A stretch of DNA of 12,120 bases from Methylococcaceae bacterium (GCA_009925045.1 RFQK01000026.1:1-12120), one strand, 5' to 3'. Shown: positions 1 to 9,360, counted from the first letter of the stretch. The notes: a model not told the origin generated them from the sequence alone. Translations and numbers: made by a program.

Positions 1-774
1 GCCGTTCCCCAAACCGACGCCAAAAAACTCTCCTCGACCAAAGGAAATCAAAGCTTGAGTAAGCTGAAAGCCCGTGTTCCTTGCGTCTGCCCAAGGATCA
101 CGAAAACTTAATACCCTGGCTAAGCGATAGGGTGAGACATAGACCAGCACAACGGCTAACGCAGTGAGTATGCCTAGTAACACGATGAATTGTGACAAGC
201 GTGCACCGCCTAAAAACATCATGCCCATGGCAATAATCAGTATCACGACAGCAGATCCAAAATCCGGTTCCATCAGTAATAAGAGACATGCAACCGAAAA
301 CAACATTAAGGGTTTAACCAACCCGATCGCCGAACGACGAACATGATTGCCATGGCGGGTGATATAACCGGCCATATAGACAACTGCAATCAGTTTAACC
401 ACTTCTGATACCTGAATACGCATCCCTAATAATGAGATCCAGCGAATACTACCGTTGACCCGAATCCCAACACCGGGAACCAAAACCACCAATAATAAAA
501 CTAAGCCCGCAATAAACAGCGGTTGACCATAACGCTGCCAAGTCGACATGGGTACTTGTAAAATACCTGCGGCAAACAACAATCCCAATAAGATGTGTAG
601 TAATTGTTTGAACGGATAATGTGAAATGTCATTGGCCATTTTTACACCCAAGTGCAACGAGGCTGACACCACCATCAAGAAACCTAATATCAGCAAGCCA
701 AAACAAGACAGCATCAACAAGCCATCGACCTGGGTTCTGGGTACGGATTTTAAAACGGCTTTAGGACTCAGCAT
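1..774 (-). CDS. ftsW: FtsW, septal peptidoglycan glycosyltransferase (partial, C-terminus beyond window)
   Basis: This is a SEDS-family polytopic inner-membrane protein that polymerises lipid II into septal glycan together with FtsI. I translated 258 codons in one open frame up to the window edge. The product starts MLSPKAVLKSV and has a short cytosolic N-terminus followed by successive hydrophobic segments. Recognisable SEDS blocks are RWISLLGMRIQVSEVVKL, a MEPDFGSAVVI block, and an LSFRDPWADARNTGFQLTQ block before a GVGLGNG end. The region that should hold the conserved periplasmic aspartate (the PEAHTDF block in E. coli) lies outside the window. The start ATG (774-772) overlaps the murD stop by 7 nt (ATGCTGA) and has a GGAG ribosome binding site 8 nt upstream, inside murD. 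It is the last dcw gene seen here, and its coupling to murD is threatened by the murD frameshift. RodA is an alternative SEDS protein, but the position after murD favours FtsW. Confidence 0.94.
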   Translation of the reverse strand, partial: MLSPKAVLKSVPRTQVDGLLMLSCFGLLILGFLMVVSASLHLGVKMANDISHYPFKQLLHILLGLLFAAGILQVPMSTWQRYGQPLFIAGLVLLLVVLVPGVGIRVNGSIRWISLLGMRIQVSEVVKLIAVVYMAGYITRHGNHVRRSAIGLVKPLMLFSVACLLLLMEPDFGSAVVILIIAMGMMFLGGARLSQFIVLLGILTALAVVLVYVSPYRLARVLSFRDPWADARNTGFQLTQALISFGRGEFFGVGLGNG

Positions 775-2064
775 GCCAGCAACTCCATCACCGCTTCAGA
801 GAATTTGTTGCCTCGATCAGCATAGCTTTTGTATTGATCCAAGCTGGCACATGCTGGTGACAACAAGACTGTTTCACCGGTTTGTGCCTGTTGAGCCGCA
901 ATCGCGACGGCTTCACGCATATTGTTCGCGTAAAATACCGGCACATAGGACTCAACCGCATGACTGATTAAATCAGCGTCCTTACCCATCACAACAACCG
1001 ATTGACATTTAGCCTGGACGATGGGAGCTAACTCCGCCATATCCGCACCTTTGGCATCCCCCCCGGCCAGTAACACTACTTTGTGCTGATAACCCTGTAA
1101 GGCTGCGACAGTCGCGCCGATATTGGTTGCTTTTGAATCATTAACCCAAGTGACGCCCTTAATTTGCGCCACCTTTTGCATACGATGCGGTAAACCTTTG
1201 AATGTTTTTAGGGCATTACACATCGCAGCTAAGTCCAAGCCCACGGCGTAACCTAAAGCCAAAGCCGCCAGCGCATTCGCAATATTATGGCTACCCTCCA
1301 AAGGTAATTCGCTGGCCAGCATAAGGGCTTGATCCTCAAACATTAACGAGGCATCTGGCTTATTCTCTAAATAAAAATCAGCTGGTTTTTGTATAGAAAA
1401 ACGCAAGTGACGACGCCCAGGTAGAGCCATAGCTGCCACCCACTCATCATCGACATTTAAGACGACGGCACCGTCGCCTCTGAAGATCCGTTGTTTTTCT
1501 TCTGCATAAGCCGCCATTCCATCATGTCTGTCCAAATGATCAGGGGTGACGTTTAAAACGGTCGATGCTGCCGCATTCAATGCTGAAGTTCTTTCTAACT
1601 GAAAACTCGACAATTCGAGCACATATAACTCTGCATCTTGTTGCAATAAATTTAGAGCAGGTGTGCCCAAATTACCGCCAATCGCAGTTTTAACACGGCT
1701 TATCTGTCGCACAGGCAAATAAGTCGATATCACTCATAATACGGATACCCGAGACCAGCGCCTGTTGCAACATCGGTTCCTGTAAAGAGACCCCCGGACT
1801 GACAATCAAATGAGTTGCTACATTAAAAGCCGCTTGAGTAAATGCACCACAAAATAAAGCCACATCCGGCATGTGCTGACGAAAGCTTTCCAATAAGGGT
1901 GGATTTTTACGACTATCAATGACGGCAAATTTAATCGGCGTTTCCAGCAAAAATTGTGCAACCGAATATCCTGTCTCGCCCAAGCCGACGATCAACACAC
2001 GAGCATTACTCGGCTTAAGGCCGAATTTTGTCTCTAGATTGTCAAGTAGGCTTTGCTGATTCAT
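768..2064 (-). pseudogene. murD: MurD, UDP-MurNAc-L-alanine:D-glutamate ligase, disrupted by an internal deletion and frameshift
   Basis: MurD is the cytoplasmic ligase that adds D-Glu to UDP-MurNAc-L-Ala. The coding sequence is in two frames. Positions 2064-1696 encode about 123 residues of the N-terminal UDP-binding domain (VLIVGLGETGYSVAQFLL, LIVSPGVSL, SDIDLFACATDKP). Positions 1694-768 encode the central and C-terminal domains (AIGGNLGTPAL, LELSSFQLE, NVTPDHLDRH, HNIANALAALAL, GLPHRMQ, NDSKATNIG, LLSPACASLDQ). Between DKP and VKTAIGG, family members have about 25 residues containing the ATP-binding P-loop (ITGSNGKST in E. coli). That segment is absent and the frame shifts, consistent with about 74 nt missing. 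As written, translation ends at a TAA at 1692-1690. The GTG at 1733 that could open the second part has no visible ribosome binding site. Start ATG 2064 lies 3 nt after the mraY stop. Identity as murD is near certain; whether the lesion is real is open. Confidence 0.93.
1692..1698 (-). other. Deletion/frameshift junction in murD
   Basis: On the minus strand the N-terminal frame reads GAT AAG CCG and then runs into TGT TAA. The C-terminal frame resumes at GTT AAA ACT GCG ATT, one base (T at 1695) after CCG. The codons for the P-loop strand and helix are missing between these points. The conserved protein sequence fits MurD right up to each side, so the junction can be placed to within a few bases. 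Confidence 0.85.
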
Positions 2065-2067
2065 TGC

Positions 2068-3150
2068 TTATCTCAGCTTTAATGTAGACAGGCCAATTAA
2101 GACCAACACTACCGAAATGATCCAGAAACGCACGATAACGCGTGGCTCTGGCCAGCCTTTTAATTCAAAATGATGATGGATAGGTGCCATCAGAAACACT
2201 CTTTTCTTGCGGGTTTTGTAGGAAGCAACCTGAATAATCACCGAAATGGTTTCCATGACAAAAATGCCACCCATAATCACCAAAACGACTTCTTGTCTTA
2301 CCAAGACCGCCACCACACCTAAGGCAGCACCCAAAGCCAAAGCACCTACATCACCCATAAACACCATGGCTGGGTAGGCGTTGAACCACAGAAAACCTAA
2401 TCCAGATCCCACTAATGCAGCGCAAAACACCATCAGTTCACCGGATTTTGGTAAATGGGGAATCTGCAAATATTGGGCAAAATTACTATGGCCAGAGAGG
2501 TAGGCAAATATCGCTAAAGCGGCTGCAATCATCACGGTGGGCATGATTGCCAGACCGTCAAGACCGTCTGTCAAATTGACTGCGTTACTTGAACCTACAA
2601 TCACGAAGTAGGTCAACACCACATAACCCCAACCCATTTCAAGGGTGATGTTTTTGAAGAATGGGAAAATCAATTGGGTTTCAGCCGCCACTTGAGCAGT
2701 ATTGTAAAGATATAGCGCAGCCCCCAAGGCCACCACTGACTGCCAGAAATACTTGGCTTTGGCTGAAAGCCCATCACTGTTACCCAGCAAGACTTTTCTA
2801 TAATCATCCACAAAACCAATCACACCGTGGGCTAAGGTTACGATCAATACCACCCAAATATAGCGATTGCTTAAATCCGCACACAGCAAGGTACTAATTG
2901 CTACCGCGAATAAAATCATCGCGCCGCCCATCGTCGGTGTGCCAGATTTGGAAAAGTGACTTTGTGGACCATCATCACGCACACTTTGACCAATCTTGTT
3001 ACGGGTCAGTTTCTTGATCATGACCGGACCGATCAACAATGAAATAACCAGAGCGGTTAAGACACCCAGAATCGCACGAAAGGTAAGATAGTGCAGAACC
3101 CGGAAGCCGCTATCGATGTTGGATAAATAGTCTGCAAGTAAAAGTAACAT
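2068..3150 (-). CDS. mraY: MraY, phospho-MurNAc-pentapeptide translocase
   Basis: MraY is the inner-membrane enzyme that moves phospho-MurNAc-pentapeptide from UDP to undecaprenyl phosphate, making lipid I. The product is 360 residues, the same length as E. coli MraY. It has alternating hydrophobic helices and all the catalytic signatures: the aspartate pair in FVDDYRK (D115, D116), [13 protein letters not shown] (191-201 region), [10 protein letters not shown] with D267, and the histidine motif [11 protein letters not shown] (H325-H327). Its start ATG shares one base with the murF stop (TAATG), and it ends 3 nt before murD. Nothing is missing or shifted, in contrast to the next gene downstream. 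Confidence 0.98.
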   Translation of the reverse strand: MLLLLADYLSNIDSGFRVLHYLTFRAILGVLTALVISLLIGPVMIKKLTRNKIGQSVRDDGPQSHFSKSGTPTMGGAMILFAVAISTLLCADLSNRYIWVVLIVTLAHGVIGFVDDYRKVLLGNSDGLSAKAKYFWQSVVALGAALYLYNTAQVAAETQLIFPFFKNITLEMGWGYVVLTYFVIVGSSNAVNLTDGLDGLAIMPTVMIAAALAIFAYLSGHSNFAQYLQIPHLPKSGELMVFCAALVGSGLGFLWFNAYPAMVFMGDVGALALGAALGVVAVLVRQEVVLVIMGGIFVMETISVIIQVASYKTRKKRVFLMAPIHHHFELKGWPEPRVIVRFWIISVVLVLIGLSTLKLR

Positions 3151-4514
3151 TATGCTGCTCTGTAATTTTCAACCAAAGAGGCGACCACGTTTTCCATTTT
3201 TTGTGAGCGCGAGCCTTTAACGAGTAAGGTTTCCGTACCATTCAGTGCCAGATTGAGGGCGCTGATTAATTGTTCCTGCGTTTCAAAAAATTCAGCACCT
3301 TCACCAAACGCAAGCACGGTATGTTTAGCCAATTCACCGGTAGCAAATAGTCGTTTAACTGACATCTGCTTCAAAGTAAGTCCCATTTCGCCATGAGCAG
3401 CCTCACTATCCGGCCCTAATTCACCAAAAGCCCCCAGGATTACCCAATTATCAGCATCCGCCTTCAAGGCTTCGAGTGCCGCTTTCAATGAGGAAGGATT
3501 GGCGTTATAGGTATCATCAATGACAATATTGCCTTTGCGACCTAATAGTGGCTGCATGCGGCCTGTCACAGGTTTTAATTGCGCGAGGGCGGTGCTTATT
3601 TGTTGCAATGAGAGACCAAAATAGGTGGCTACAGCCACTACTGCCAAAGCATTTCTAACATTATGTTCACCCGCTAACTTTAAACGACATGCCACTGTTT
3701 CCGTCTGCGGAACATGAATCTCAAAGCGTGTTTCATAACCTTGTTCGGTCAATTCACTGACGATATTGCTGGCACGAATCTGCGCGCTTGGAGCTAAACC
3801 AAAACTGCGTATTTGCCGCCCTGCCGCCACTTCTTGCCAATAAGGAAAAAACTCATCGTCTGCATTCAAAACGGCCACACCATCGGCCGCCAAATTCTCG
3901 ACTATTTCCGCTTTTGTTTTGGCAACGCCTTGTAAGTCAACAAAGCCGGCAATATGGGCTCTGCCTACATTGGTAATGACACTGATTTCAGCTTTTGCAT
4001 AATGACTGGTGTAGGCAATTTCCCCCGGATGATTAGCACCCATTTCAATGACGGCAAATTGGTGCTCAGGCGTTAAACGCAACAAAGTCAGGGGTACGCC
4101 GATGTCGTTATTCAGATTGCCGCGCGTCGACAATGTTTCACCGGCTGTAGACAATACCGTTGCGAGCATTTCTTTGACGGTCGTTTTACCATTACTGCCG
4201 GTTACACCGATTACTCTGACCGATAATTGACTACGCCAGTATCCGGCCAGTTCGGCTAATGCCAGTCGTGTATCAGCGACGACAATATGCGGTAATTCGC
4301 TGGCCATAGGTCTGTCAACTAATAAGGCACCCGCATCGGCAAGCTCTGCCTGTGCAACAAAATCATGTCCATCAAACTGGTGGCCTTTAATCGCAACGTA
4401 AAGCTGTCCAGCCTGCAATTGGCGAGTGTCAATACTGACACCTTCAACGCACACATCAGCACCGACCAAACGGCCGTTGACTGCCTGTGCTATTTCGCTC
4501 AACTGCAATTTCAT
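3150..4514 (-). CDS. murF: MurF, UDP-MurNAc-tripeptide:D-Ala-D-Ala ligase
   Basis: MurF is the cytoplasmic Mur ligase that adds D-Ala-D-Ala to UDP-MurNAc-tripeptide, completing the pentapeptide. From the chosen start the protein has 454 residues, close to the usual 450. The N-terminal domain has the [18 protein letters not shown] block (about 27-44). The P-loop is [10 protein letters not shown] (103-112), followed by [27 protein letters not shown] and [11 protein letters not shown]. The C-terminal domain carries [12 protein letters not shown] and [11 protein letters not shown] chose ATG 4514 ([10 protein letters not shown]) because it makes an ATGA overlap with the murE stop and has a GGGGGA Shine-Dalgarno 7 nt upstream. 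A TTG five codons earlier is possible but would put the start upstream of that site. Complete and apparently functional. Confidence 0.97.
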   Translation of the reverse strand: MKLQLSEIAQAVNGRLVGADVCVEGVSIDTRQLQAGQLYVAIKGHQFDGHDFVAQAELADAGALLVDRPMASELPHIVVADTRLALAELAGYWRSQLSVRVIGVTGSNGKTTVKEMLATVLSTAGETLSTRGNLNNDIGVPLTLLRLTPEHQFAVIEMGANHPGEIAYTSHYAKAEISVITNVGRAHIAGFVDLQGVAKTKAEIVENLAADGVAVLNADDEFFPYWQEVAAGRQIRSFGLAPSAQIRASNIVSELTEQGYETRFEIHVPQTETVACRLKLAGEHNVRNALAVVAVATYFGLSLQQISTALAQLKPVTGRMQPLLGRKGNIVIDDTYNANPSSLKAALEALKADADNWVILGAFGELGPDSEAAHGEMGLTLKQMSVKRLFATGELAKHTVLAFGEGAEFFETQEQLISALNLALNGTETLLVKGSRSQKMENVVASLVENYRAA

Positions 4515-5968
4515 TTCAATGTCCCCCAAACTGCCAAAACTTTTTTAACCTGTTCCTGATCTTTAAACGGCCACTTCACGCCATTGATTTCCTGATAATC
4601 TTCATGCCCCTTACCGGCAATCACAACATAGTCACCTGCTTTAGCCTGCGAGATGGCAGCCTCTATCGCAGAAGCCCGATCGTGAATCACTTCAACTTTG
4701 TTAGTTTCACAACCACGCATGATGTCTTGGATAATTGCTTCAGGGGCTTCGTTGCGCGGATTGTCATCGGTAATAATCACTCGATCCGCATAGCGCTCGG
4801 CAATCCGTCTCATTTCTGGGCGTTTACCCTGATCTCGATTACCACCGCAACCGAATACCACCGACAAGTGTTTTTCACTTTTGACTGCCTCAAGTACCTT
4901 TTCCAAGGCATCGGGAGTATGTGCATAATCGACCACCACCGTAGGCTGATTGACCGCTCCAATACGCTCCATACGACCACAAATTGGCTTTAAATCTGCC
5001 AGTTTGCTGACTGCTTGACTGAAATCCATTCCCAGCGCCAGCAAAGTCGTGAAAATTGCCAATACATTGTCGAGATTAAATTTGCCCAGTAAGGGCGTGA
5101 AAGCACCTAGGGTTTTCCCGTTCCAATGCACATCAAAACGAATCCCATCACTTCCGTAGCGTTGTTCAGTTACCCAAATACTTTCGGTATTGTTTTGACT
5201 ACGACCCTGACTGCTGTAGGTCCATATCGCTACCGAACGGGGTATAACTGCCAAAATTTCAGTCGCCTGCGGATCGTCCAGATTTAACACCGCAAACTTC
5301 AACTCGGGTCGCTTAAACAGCTTCATTTTGGCTTTTAGGTACTGCGCCATGCTGCCGTGAAAATCTAGGTGATCGCGACTGAAATTCGTAAACACGGCAC
5401 CGGTAAAGTTCACTCCATTGACCCGACCCTGTTCCAAACCATGTGATGAAACCTCCATCGCAACGATTTGCTTGGCTCTCTGTAGACAACTTCCCAACAT
5501 TTGTTGCACTGCCAACGCATCGGGCGTGGTATTCAAAGTAGGCATCAACTGATTGGGGTCACCCCAACCAAGCGTTCCGATCACCGCACTATTGTCCAAG
5601 GCCTGAGCTAATAACTGGCTACAAGTGGTTTTGCCATTTGTGCCTGTAATACCAATTACCTTTAATTGCTGAGAGGGATCCGCATAAAAAGTTGCGGCTA
5701 TCGAACCCAGTTTGTCTGCCAAGCCTGAAATCGCAATCCATTGAATATCAACTTCTGGAAGTACACCTGCACCTTCTGGCTCATAAATAACGGCTATTGC
5801 ACCCTTAGAAATCGCCTGTTCCGCAAAATCCAGACCATGATGGTGTTCGCCTTTCAGGGCGATAAATGCGAAACCGTCTTTGACTTGGCGACTATCCAGA
5901 CTCAGTCCGGTGATCTCGATGTCAATCGAGATATCAGCAACCGTTTTCAGTAAGGCTTGCAATCTCAT
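4511..5968 (-). CDS. murE: MurE, UDP-MurNAc-L-Ala-D-Glu:meso-diaminopimelate ligase
   Basis: MurE is the cytoplasmic ligase that adds the third stem-peptide residue. The 485-residue product (E. coli 495) has the N-terminal ITGLSLDSRQVKDGFAFIALKG block and the P-loop GITGTNGKTT (106-115). It also has NTTPD (146-150), MEVSSHGLEQGRV (171-183), FTNFSRDHLDFHG, and a YLKAKMKLF segment whose K214 aligns with the carbamylated lysine. The C-terminal domain has DYAHTPDALE, FGCGGNRDQGKR and the DDNPRNEAPE motif (401-410). DNPR is the signature of enzymes that use meso-diaminopimelate rather than lysine, which fits a Gram-negative host. The start ATG overlaps the ftsI stop by 4 nt (ATGA), and its own stop overlaps the murF start the same way. 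Confidence 0.98.
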   Translation of the reverse strand: MRLQALLKTVADISIDIEITGLSLDSRQVKDGFAFIALKGEHHHGLDFAEQAISKGAIAVIYEPEGAGVLPEVDIQWIAISGLADKLGSIAATFYADPSQQLKVIGITGTNGKTTCSQLLAQALDNSAVIGTLGWGDPNQLMPTLNTTPDALAVQQMLGSCLQRAKQIVAMEVSSHGLEQGRVNGVNFTGAVFTNFSRDHLDFHGSMAQYLKAKMKLFKRPELKFAVLNLDDPQATEILAVIPRSVAIWTYSSQGRSQNNTESIWVTEQRYGSDGIRFDVHWNGKTLGAFTPLLGKFNLDNVLAIFTTLLALGMDFSQAVSKLADLKPICGRMERIGAVNQPTVVVDYAHTPDALEKVLEAVKSEKHLSVVFGCGGNRDQGKRPEMRRIAERYADRVIITDDNPRNEAPEAIIQDIMRGCETNKVEVIHDRASAIEAAISQAKAGDYVVIAGKGHEDYQEINGVKWPFKDQEQVKKVLAVWGTLK

Positions 5969-7686
5969 TGTTTGCTCAACAATAAATGCATGTTTTCAAC
6001 ACCATCCGGCTCCACACCGTACACACGGAGTGCGCCAGCCATCACTTTTGCGAAAGCAGGTGCTGCAACTAAGCCACCGTAATACTGGCCAGAGTTCGGC
6101 TCATCCACCACAATGGCAATAATAAAGCGTGGGTTACTGGCAGGGGCCAAGCCCACAAATACCGATAAATATTTGTCATCGGTATATCCTCCCGCGCCGG
6201 CTTTTTTCACGGTACCTGTTTTACCGGCTACTCGATAACCTTCAACACGTGCCTGATAAGCAGTGCCTTCTTTAGTGATAACGTGTTCGAGCATTTCACG
6301 CACCTTGCGTGCTGTTGCGGCTTTAAAAACACGTTGTGCATCCGGATCTTCTTCCCTCTTCAATAAAGTTACAGAATGCAAAATTCCATCATCGGCCAAT
6401 GCTGTCCAAGCTCTGGCCAATTGCAATGCTGACACCGAAACACCATAGCCAAACGACAATGCAGCTTGGTCAAAATCATGCCAATTTTGGTAATCCGACA
6501 ATGAACCACTCGCTTCCCCCGGAAAACCCACACCCGCTGAGGTGCCAAAACCCAATTTGCTATACACACCCCAGAAATATTCTGGTGGCATTGTCATAGC
6601 AATTTTGGCGACACCAATATTGCTGGACTTTTGCAACACATGGGTTAAATCCAAGGTGCCGTAGTTATGCACATCTTTAATCACGTTGCGACCAAACTGA
6701 TAGGTTCCATGTGTCTCTATCATGATGTTAGGATCGACATAAGCGCCATCCAAGGCCGCTGCAACGACAAACGGCTTCACTGTCGAGCCTGGCTCGAAGG
6801 TATCGACCATTGCACGGTTACGATAACGACTGCCATTCAATTCTTTACGGTTATTTGGATTAAACGCTGGCTGCGTGACTGTTGCCAATACATCACCGTT
6901 TTTGGCATCCAAAACCACTAAAGACGCTGCACGCGCCTTATTCTGAAGCAAGGTGTTTTGTAATTCCCGATAAGCCAGATATTGCAAGCGCTCGTCTATG
7001 GTTAAGACCAAGTCCTGACCGGCTTCCGCTTCCTCTATGTTCTCAACATCCTTGATAACATGACCTTTGCCATCCTTGATGACACGCTTCTTGCCAATCT
7101 TGCCGCGTAAAATATGCTCATAACCATGTTCCATCCCTTCCTGGCCAATATCATCGATATTATTAAAACCAAGTAAGTGACCAGAAACCGCGCCTGCGGG
7201 GTAGTAGCGTTTGAACTCTCTTTCGAAGTAAACCCCGTTTATTTCTAAGGCTTTGACTTTATCGGCAATCAAAGGATTGATCTGGCGCTTGATGTAAGTA
7301 AAGCGCTTGTCGGCTTGTTTATCTTTTAGCAGCTGGTTACGTAACTCGGCTTCTGACATGGATAAAATTCTGGCCATGTCCTTTAACTTGTCAAAATCTG
7401 GCTCTCTTAACTGTCTTGGATTCACCCATATGGACTGAACCGGAGTACTGATTGCTAATGGCTCACCGTTTCTATCTTTAATCTGCCCCCGATAGGCAGA
7501 CACTGGCACCACACTTACATGCTGCATGTCGGCTTTATCTTGCAAAAACTCTTTATTGAGAATCTGCAGATAAAATGCACGCGCCACCAACACTGTCATT
7601 GCCGCCATAATGGCAGCTAACAATAACTTGCGACGATTCGCAAAATTGGTGTTGTAGGCTGTCAGCGTGTTTGCTCGAGTACGCAT
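5965..7686 (-). CDS. ftsI: FtsI (PBP3), septal peptidoglycan transpeptidase
   Basis: FtsI is a class B penicillin-binding protein that cross-links septal peptidoglycan from the periplasmic side, working with FtsW, FtsL and FtsB. The product is 573 residues (E. coli 588). A basic N-terminus is followed by one membrane anchor (about 20-43). The dimerisation/pedestal region has RGQIKDRNGEPLAIS (66-80). The transpeptidase domain carries all three active-site motifs: STVK with nucleophile S301, SSN (354-356) and KTGT (489-492). FEPGS directly precedes the serine. The gene overlaps ftsL by one base (TAATG) and murE by 4 nt (ATGA). No C-terminal proteolysis signal was recognised. Intact. Confidence 0.97.
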   Translation of the reverse strand: MRTRANTLTAYNTNFANRRKLLLAAIMAAMTVLVARAFYLQILNKEFLQDKADMQHVSVVPVSAYRGQIKDRNGEPLAISTPVQSIWVNPRQLREPDFDKLKDMARILSMSEAELRNQLLKDKQADKRFTYIKRQINPLIADKVKALEINGVYFEREFKRYYPAGAVSGHLLGFNNIDDIGQEGMEHGYEHILRGKIGKKRVIKDGKGHVIKDVENIEEAEAGQDLVLTIDERLQYLAYRELQNTLLQNKARAASLVVLDAKNGDVLATVTQPAFNPNNRKELNGSRYRNRAMVDTFEPGSTVKPFVVAAALDGAYVDPNIMIETHGTYQFGRNVIKDVHNYGTLDLTHVLQKSSNIGVAKIAMTMPPEYFWGVYSKLGFGTSAGVGFPGEASGSLSDYQNWHDFDQAALSFGYGVSVSALQLARAWTALADDGILHSVTLLKREEDPDAQRVFKAATARKVREMLEHVITKEGTAYQARVEGYRVAGKTGTVKKAGAGGYTDDKYLSVFVGLAPASNPRFIIAIVVDEPNSGQYYGGLVAAPAFAKVMAGALRVYGVEPDGVENMHLLLSKQ

Positions 7687-7958
7687 TAGGGTTTGATATA
7701 GATAATTTTGTCTTGAGTTGGCAAAGTCAGCATCAGGCGATTGCGTGCTTCAATTTCTACCCGATTCTCTTCGGTCAGCGTAGTGAGCTCTAATTGCAAA
7801 CGTCCCCATTCCACTTCATATTCATCCAGCTCTTTTTCTTTGCTCTGGATTTCCATAAATATTTGACGCTGTTGATATTTACTGTAGACAACCGCAATTG
7901 CCGACAAAATCAGCATGGCTACTAATAATCCCAGCAGTACGTTTTTTGCTGTATCCAT
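7686..7958 (-). CDS. ftsL: FtsL, divisome bitopic membrane protein
   Basis: FtsL is a small bitopic inner-membrane protein that forms a complex with FtsB and FtsQ and activates FtsWI. The product is 90 residues. A very short cytosolic end (MDTAKN) is followed by one membrane segment (about 7-26, rich in L, A, I and V) and a periplasmic coiled coil (about 27-75) with charged and leucine heptads. The C-terminal block IEARNRLMLTLPTQDKIIYI matches the conserved end of gammaproteobacterial FtsL. Sequence conservation in this family is low, so the call leans on size, topology and position between rsmH and ftsI. The start and stop each share one base with the neighbour (TAATG). Confidence 0.93.
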   Translation of the reverse strand: MDTAKNVLLGLLVAMLILSAIAVVYSKYQQRQIFMEIQSKEKELDEYEVEWGRLQLELTTLTEENRVEIEARNRLMLTLPTQDKIIYIKP

Positions 7959-8893
7959 TAGATTTTCTCCGCCACTCTCATGACCGCGCTTCTAGCCCTT
8001 GGGTTTTGTTTCAATTCAGCCTCTTGAGCTCGAATTGACTGGCCAATTTTTTTAAGCTTTCCTCGTTCAATTGCCTCTTCTTTGATAGGCAATTTGCCAG
8101 GATTGGTTTTGCGTCCTGATTCAGAGCGTATAAAGCGTTTGACAATCCGATCTTCCAGCGAATGGAAGGCAATCACGACTAATCGTCCACCTGGCGCCAA
8201 GACATCAAGCGCTTGTTCTAAAACCTGTTTTACTTGTTCAAGCTCTTGGTTAATTTCAATTCTGATCGCCTGAAAGCTCCGGGTTGCAGGATGTTTGTGT
8301 TTTTCCTTAAATGGAACGGCCTGCTCGATCAGTTTTGCTAATTGCAAGGTTGTTTCAATCGCTGCGGTTTTTCGCTGCTCAATGATTGCCTTGGCAATCC
8401 GTCTGGCAAAGCGTTCTTCGCCGTACTCGAATAGCACTTTAACCAAGTCTTGTTCGCTCACATGCGCCAGATAATCAGCCGCTGAAAGCCCATTCGTAGT
8501 ATCCATACGCATATCCAAAGGTCCGTCTCGCAAAAAACTGAATCCACGCTCGGCAAAATCCAATTGTGGTGAGGAGACCCCTAAATCCAGCAAAATTCCA
8601 TCCACTTTGCCGTCGCATTCTCTCTGCCGACAAACCGATGCCAATTCAGCAAAACATCCATGATGTAAATAAAAACGCACATCTTGTTTTAGGACCTTGG
8701 CTTCATTACTGTTGATAGCTTCTAAGTCTCTATCAAAAGCCAGCAAACTACCCGATGATCCCAGCACCTCTAAAATCCCTTTGCTATGACCACCTCTACC
8801 AAACGTAGCATCCACATACAATCCATTAGGGCGGATGTTCAGTGCATCAAGCGCTTCTTGATACAGTACCGACTGGTGCAAAACCGCCATCAT
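7958..8893 (-). CDS. rsmH: RsmH (MraW), 16S rRNA m4C1402 methyltransferase
   Basis: RsmH transfers a methyl group from S-adenosylmethionine to N4 of C1402 in 16S rRNA. The product has 311 residues (E. coli 313). The N-terminal HQSVLYQEALDAL is typical. The SAM-binding motif is DATFGRGGHS (about 28-37). Further family blocks are ILLDLGVSSPQLD, RGFSFLRDGPLDMRMD, FARRIAKAI, TRSFQAIRIEINQEL, VIAFHSLEDRIVKRF and the C-terminal NPRARSAVMRVAE. It starts with two adjacent ATG codons (8893 and 8890). The first forms a TAATG overlap with the mraZ stop, so I kept it. It is the second gene of the dcw operon, as in most bacteria. Confidence 0.98.
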   Translation of the reverse strand: MMAVLHQSVLYQEALDALNIRPNGLYVDATFGRGGHSKGILEVLGSSGSLLAFDRDLEAINSNEAKVLKQDVRFYLHHGCFAELASVCRQRECDGKVDGILLDLGVSSPQLDFAERGFSFLRDGPLDMRMDTTNGLSAADYLAHVSEQDLVKVLFEYGEERFARRIAKAIIEQRKTAAIETTLQLAKLIEQAVPFKEKHKHPATRSFQAIRIEINQELEQVKQVLEQALDVLAPGGRLVVIAFHSLEDRIVKRFIRSESGRKTNPGKLPIKEEAIERGKLKKIGQSIRAQEAELKQNPRARSAVMRVAEKI

Positions 8894-9360
8894 TAGAACG
8901 ACAGGCTATCGAGATCTTCCAGGCCCTCGCTATCGCTGCCATCCAGCCATTCCTGCTCTTTAGCCTGCCAGGCCGATTCATTCCAAATTTCGAATTTGTT
9001 CAATTGACCAACCAAGACGATATGTTTTTCCATGCCTGCAAATTCGCGCAATTTTTCAGGCAACAACAAACGCCCTTGATTATCCATTTCGCATTCAGTG
9101 GCATTGCCGATCACAAAACGTCTTAACTTGCCAGCCATTTTGTTCAAGGTAGGCAATTTACTAATGGTCTGCTCTAGCTTCTCCCATTCTGGCAATGGAT
9201 AAAGCCACAAACAGCCAGGTTCACCGACACATTTCTCGTCAACAGCCACTGTCACGACCAATTGACGGTCACAACAATCCTGTAATTCCTCCCGATACCG
9301 GGTAGGAATCGCAACGCGACCTTTCGCGTCTAGACTGATTGAACTAATGCCTCTGAACAA
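8893..9360 (-). CDS. mraZ: MraZ, AbrB-like transcriptional regulator of the dcw cluster
   Basis: MraZ is a DNA-binding protein of the SpoVT-AbrB fold that represses its own operon in E. coli by binding repeats just after the promoter. The product is 155 residues with two tandem half-domains. The first is MFRGISSISLDAKGRVAIPTR (1-21) and the second includes DNQGRLLLPEKLREF. LYPLPEWEKLE and GQLNKFEIW also match the family. The start is TTG (9360-9358), because MFRG is the conserved N-terminus and no ATG or GTG lies in frame nearby; an AGAGG site sits 6 nt upstream. Compared with E. coli MraZ as I remember it, there are a few extra residues before LYPLPEW (DEKCVGEPGC), adding cysteines. It is the first gene of the operon. 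Confidence 0.97.
   Translation of the reverse strand: MFRGISSISLDAKGRVAIPTRYREELQDCCDRQLVVTVAVDEKCVGEPGCLWLYPLPEWEKLEQTISKLPTLNKMAGKLRRFVIGNATECEMDNQGRLLLPEKLREFAGMEKHIVLVGQLNKFEIWNESAWQAKEQEWLDGSDSEGLEDLDSLSF

Noticed and set aside
626..967. A 113-codon open frame on the plus strand across the ftsW/murD junction
   Set aside because: It is antisense to intact coding sequence and its composition fits a shadow frame.
1690..1733. Programmed ribosomal frameshifting in murD
   Set aside because: There is no slippery heptamer or obvious stimulatory hairpin, and a shift would still give a protein without the P-loop, so missing DNA is the better explanation.
4515..4529. TTG at 4529 as the murF start
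   Set aside because: ATG 4514 gives the usual MKL-type N-terminus, an ATGA overlap and a GGGGGA site at good spacing. The TTG would place that site inside the gene.
4487..4993. A 168-codon open frame on the plus strand opposite murE/murF
   Set aside because: It lies fully antisense to well-conserved Mur ligase genes, shows no recognisable motif and is explained as a shadow frame.
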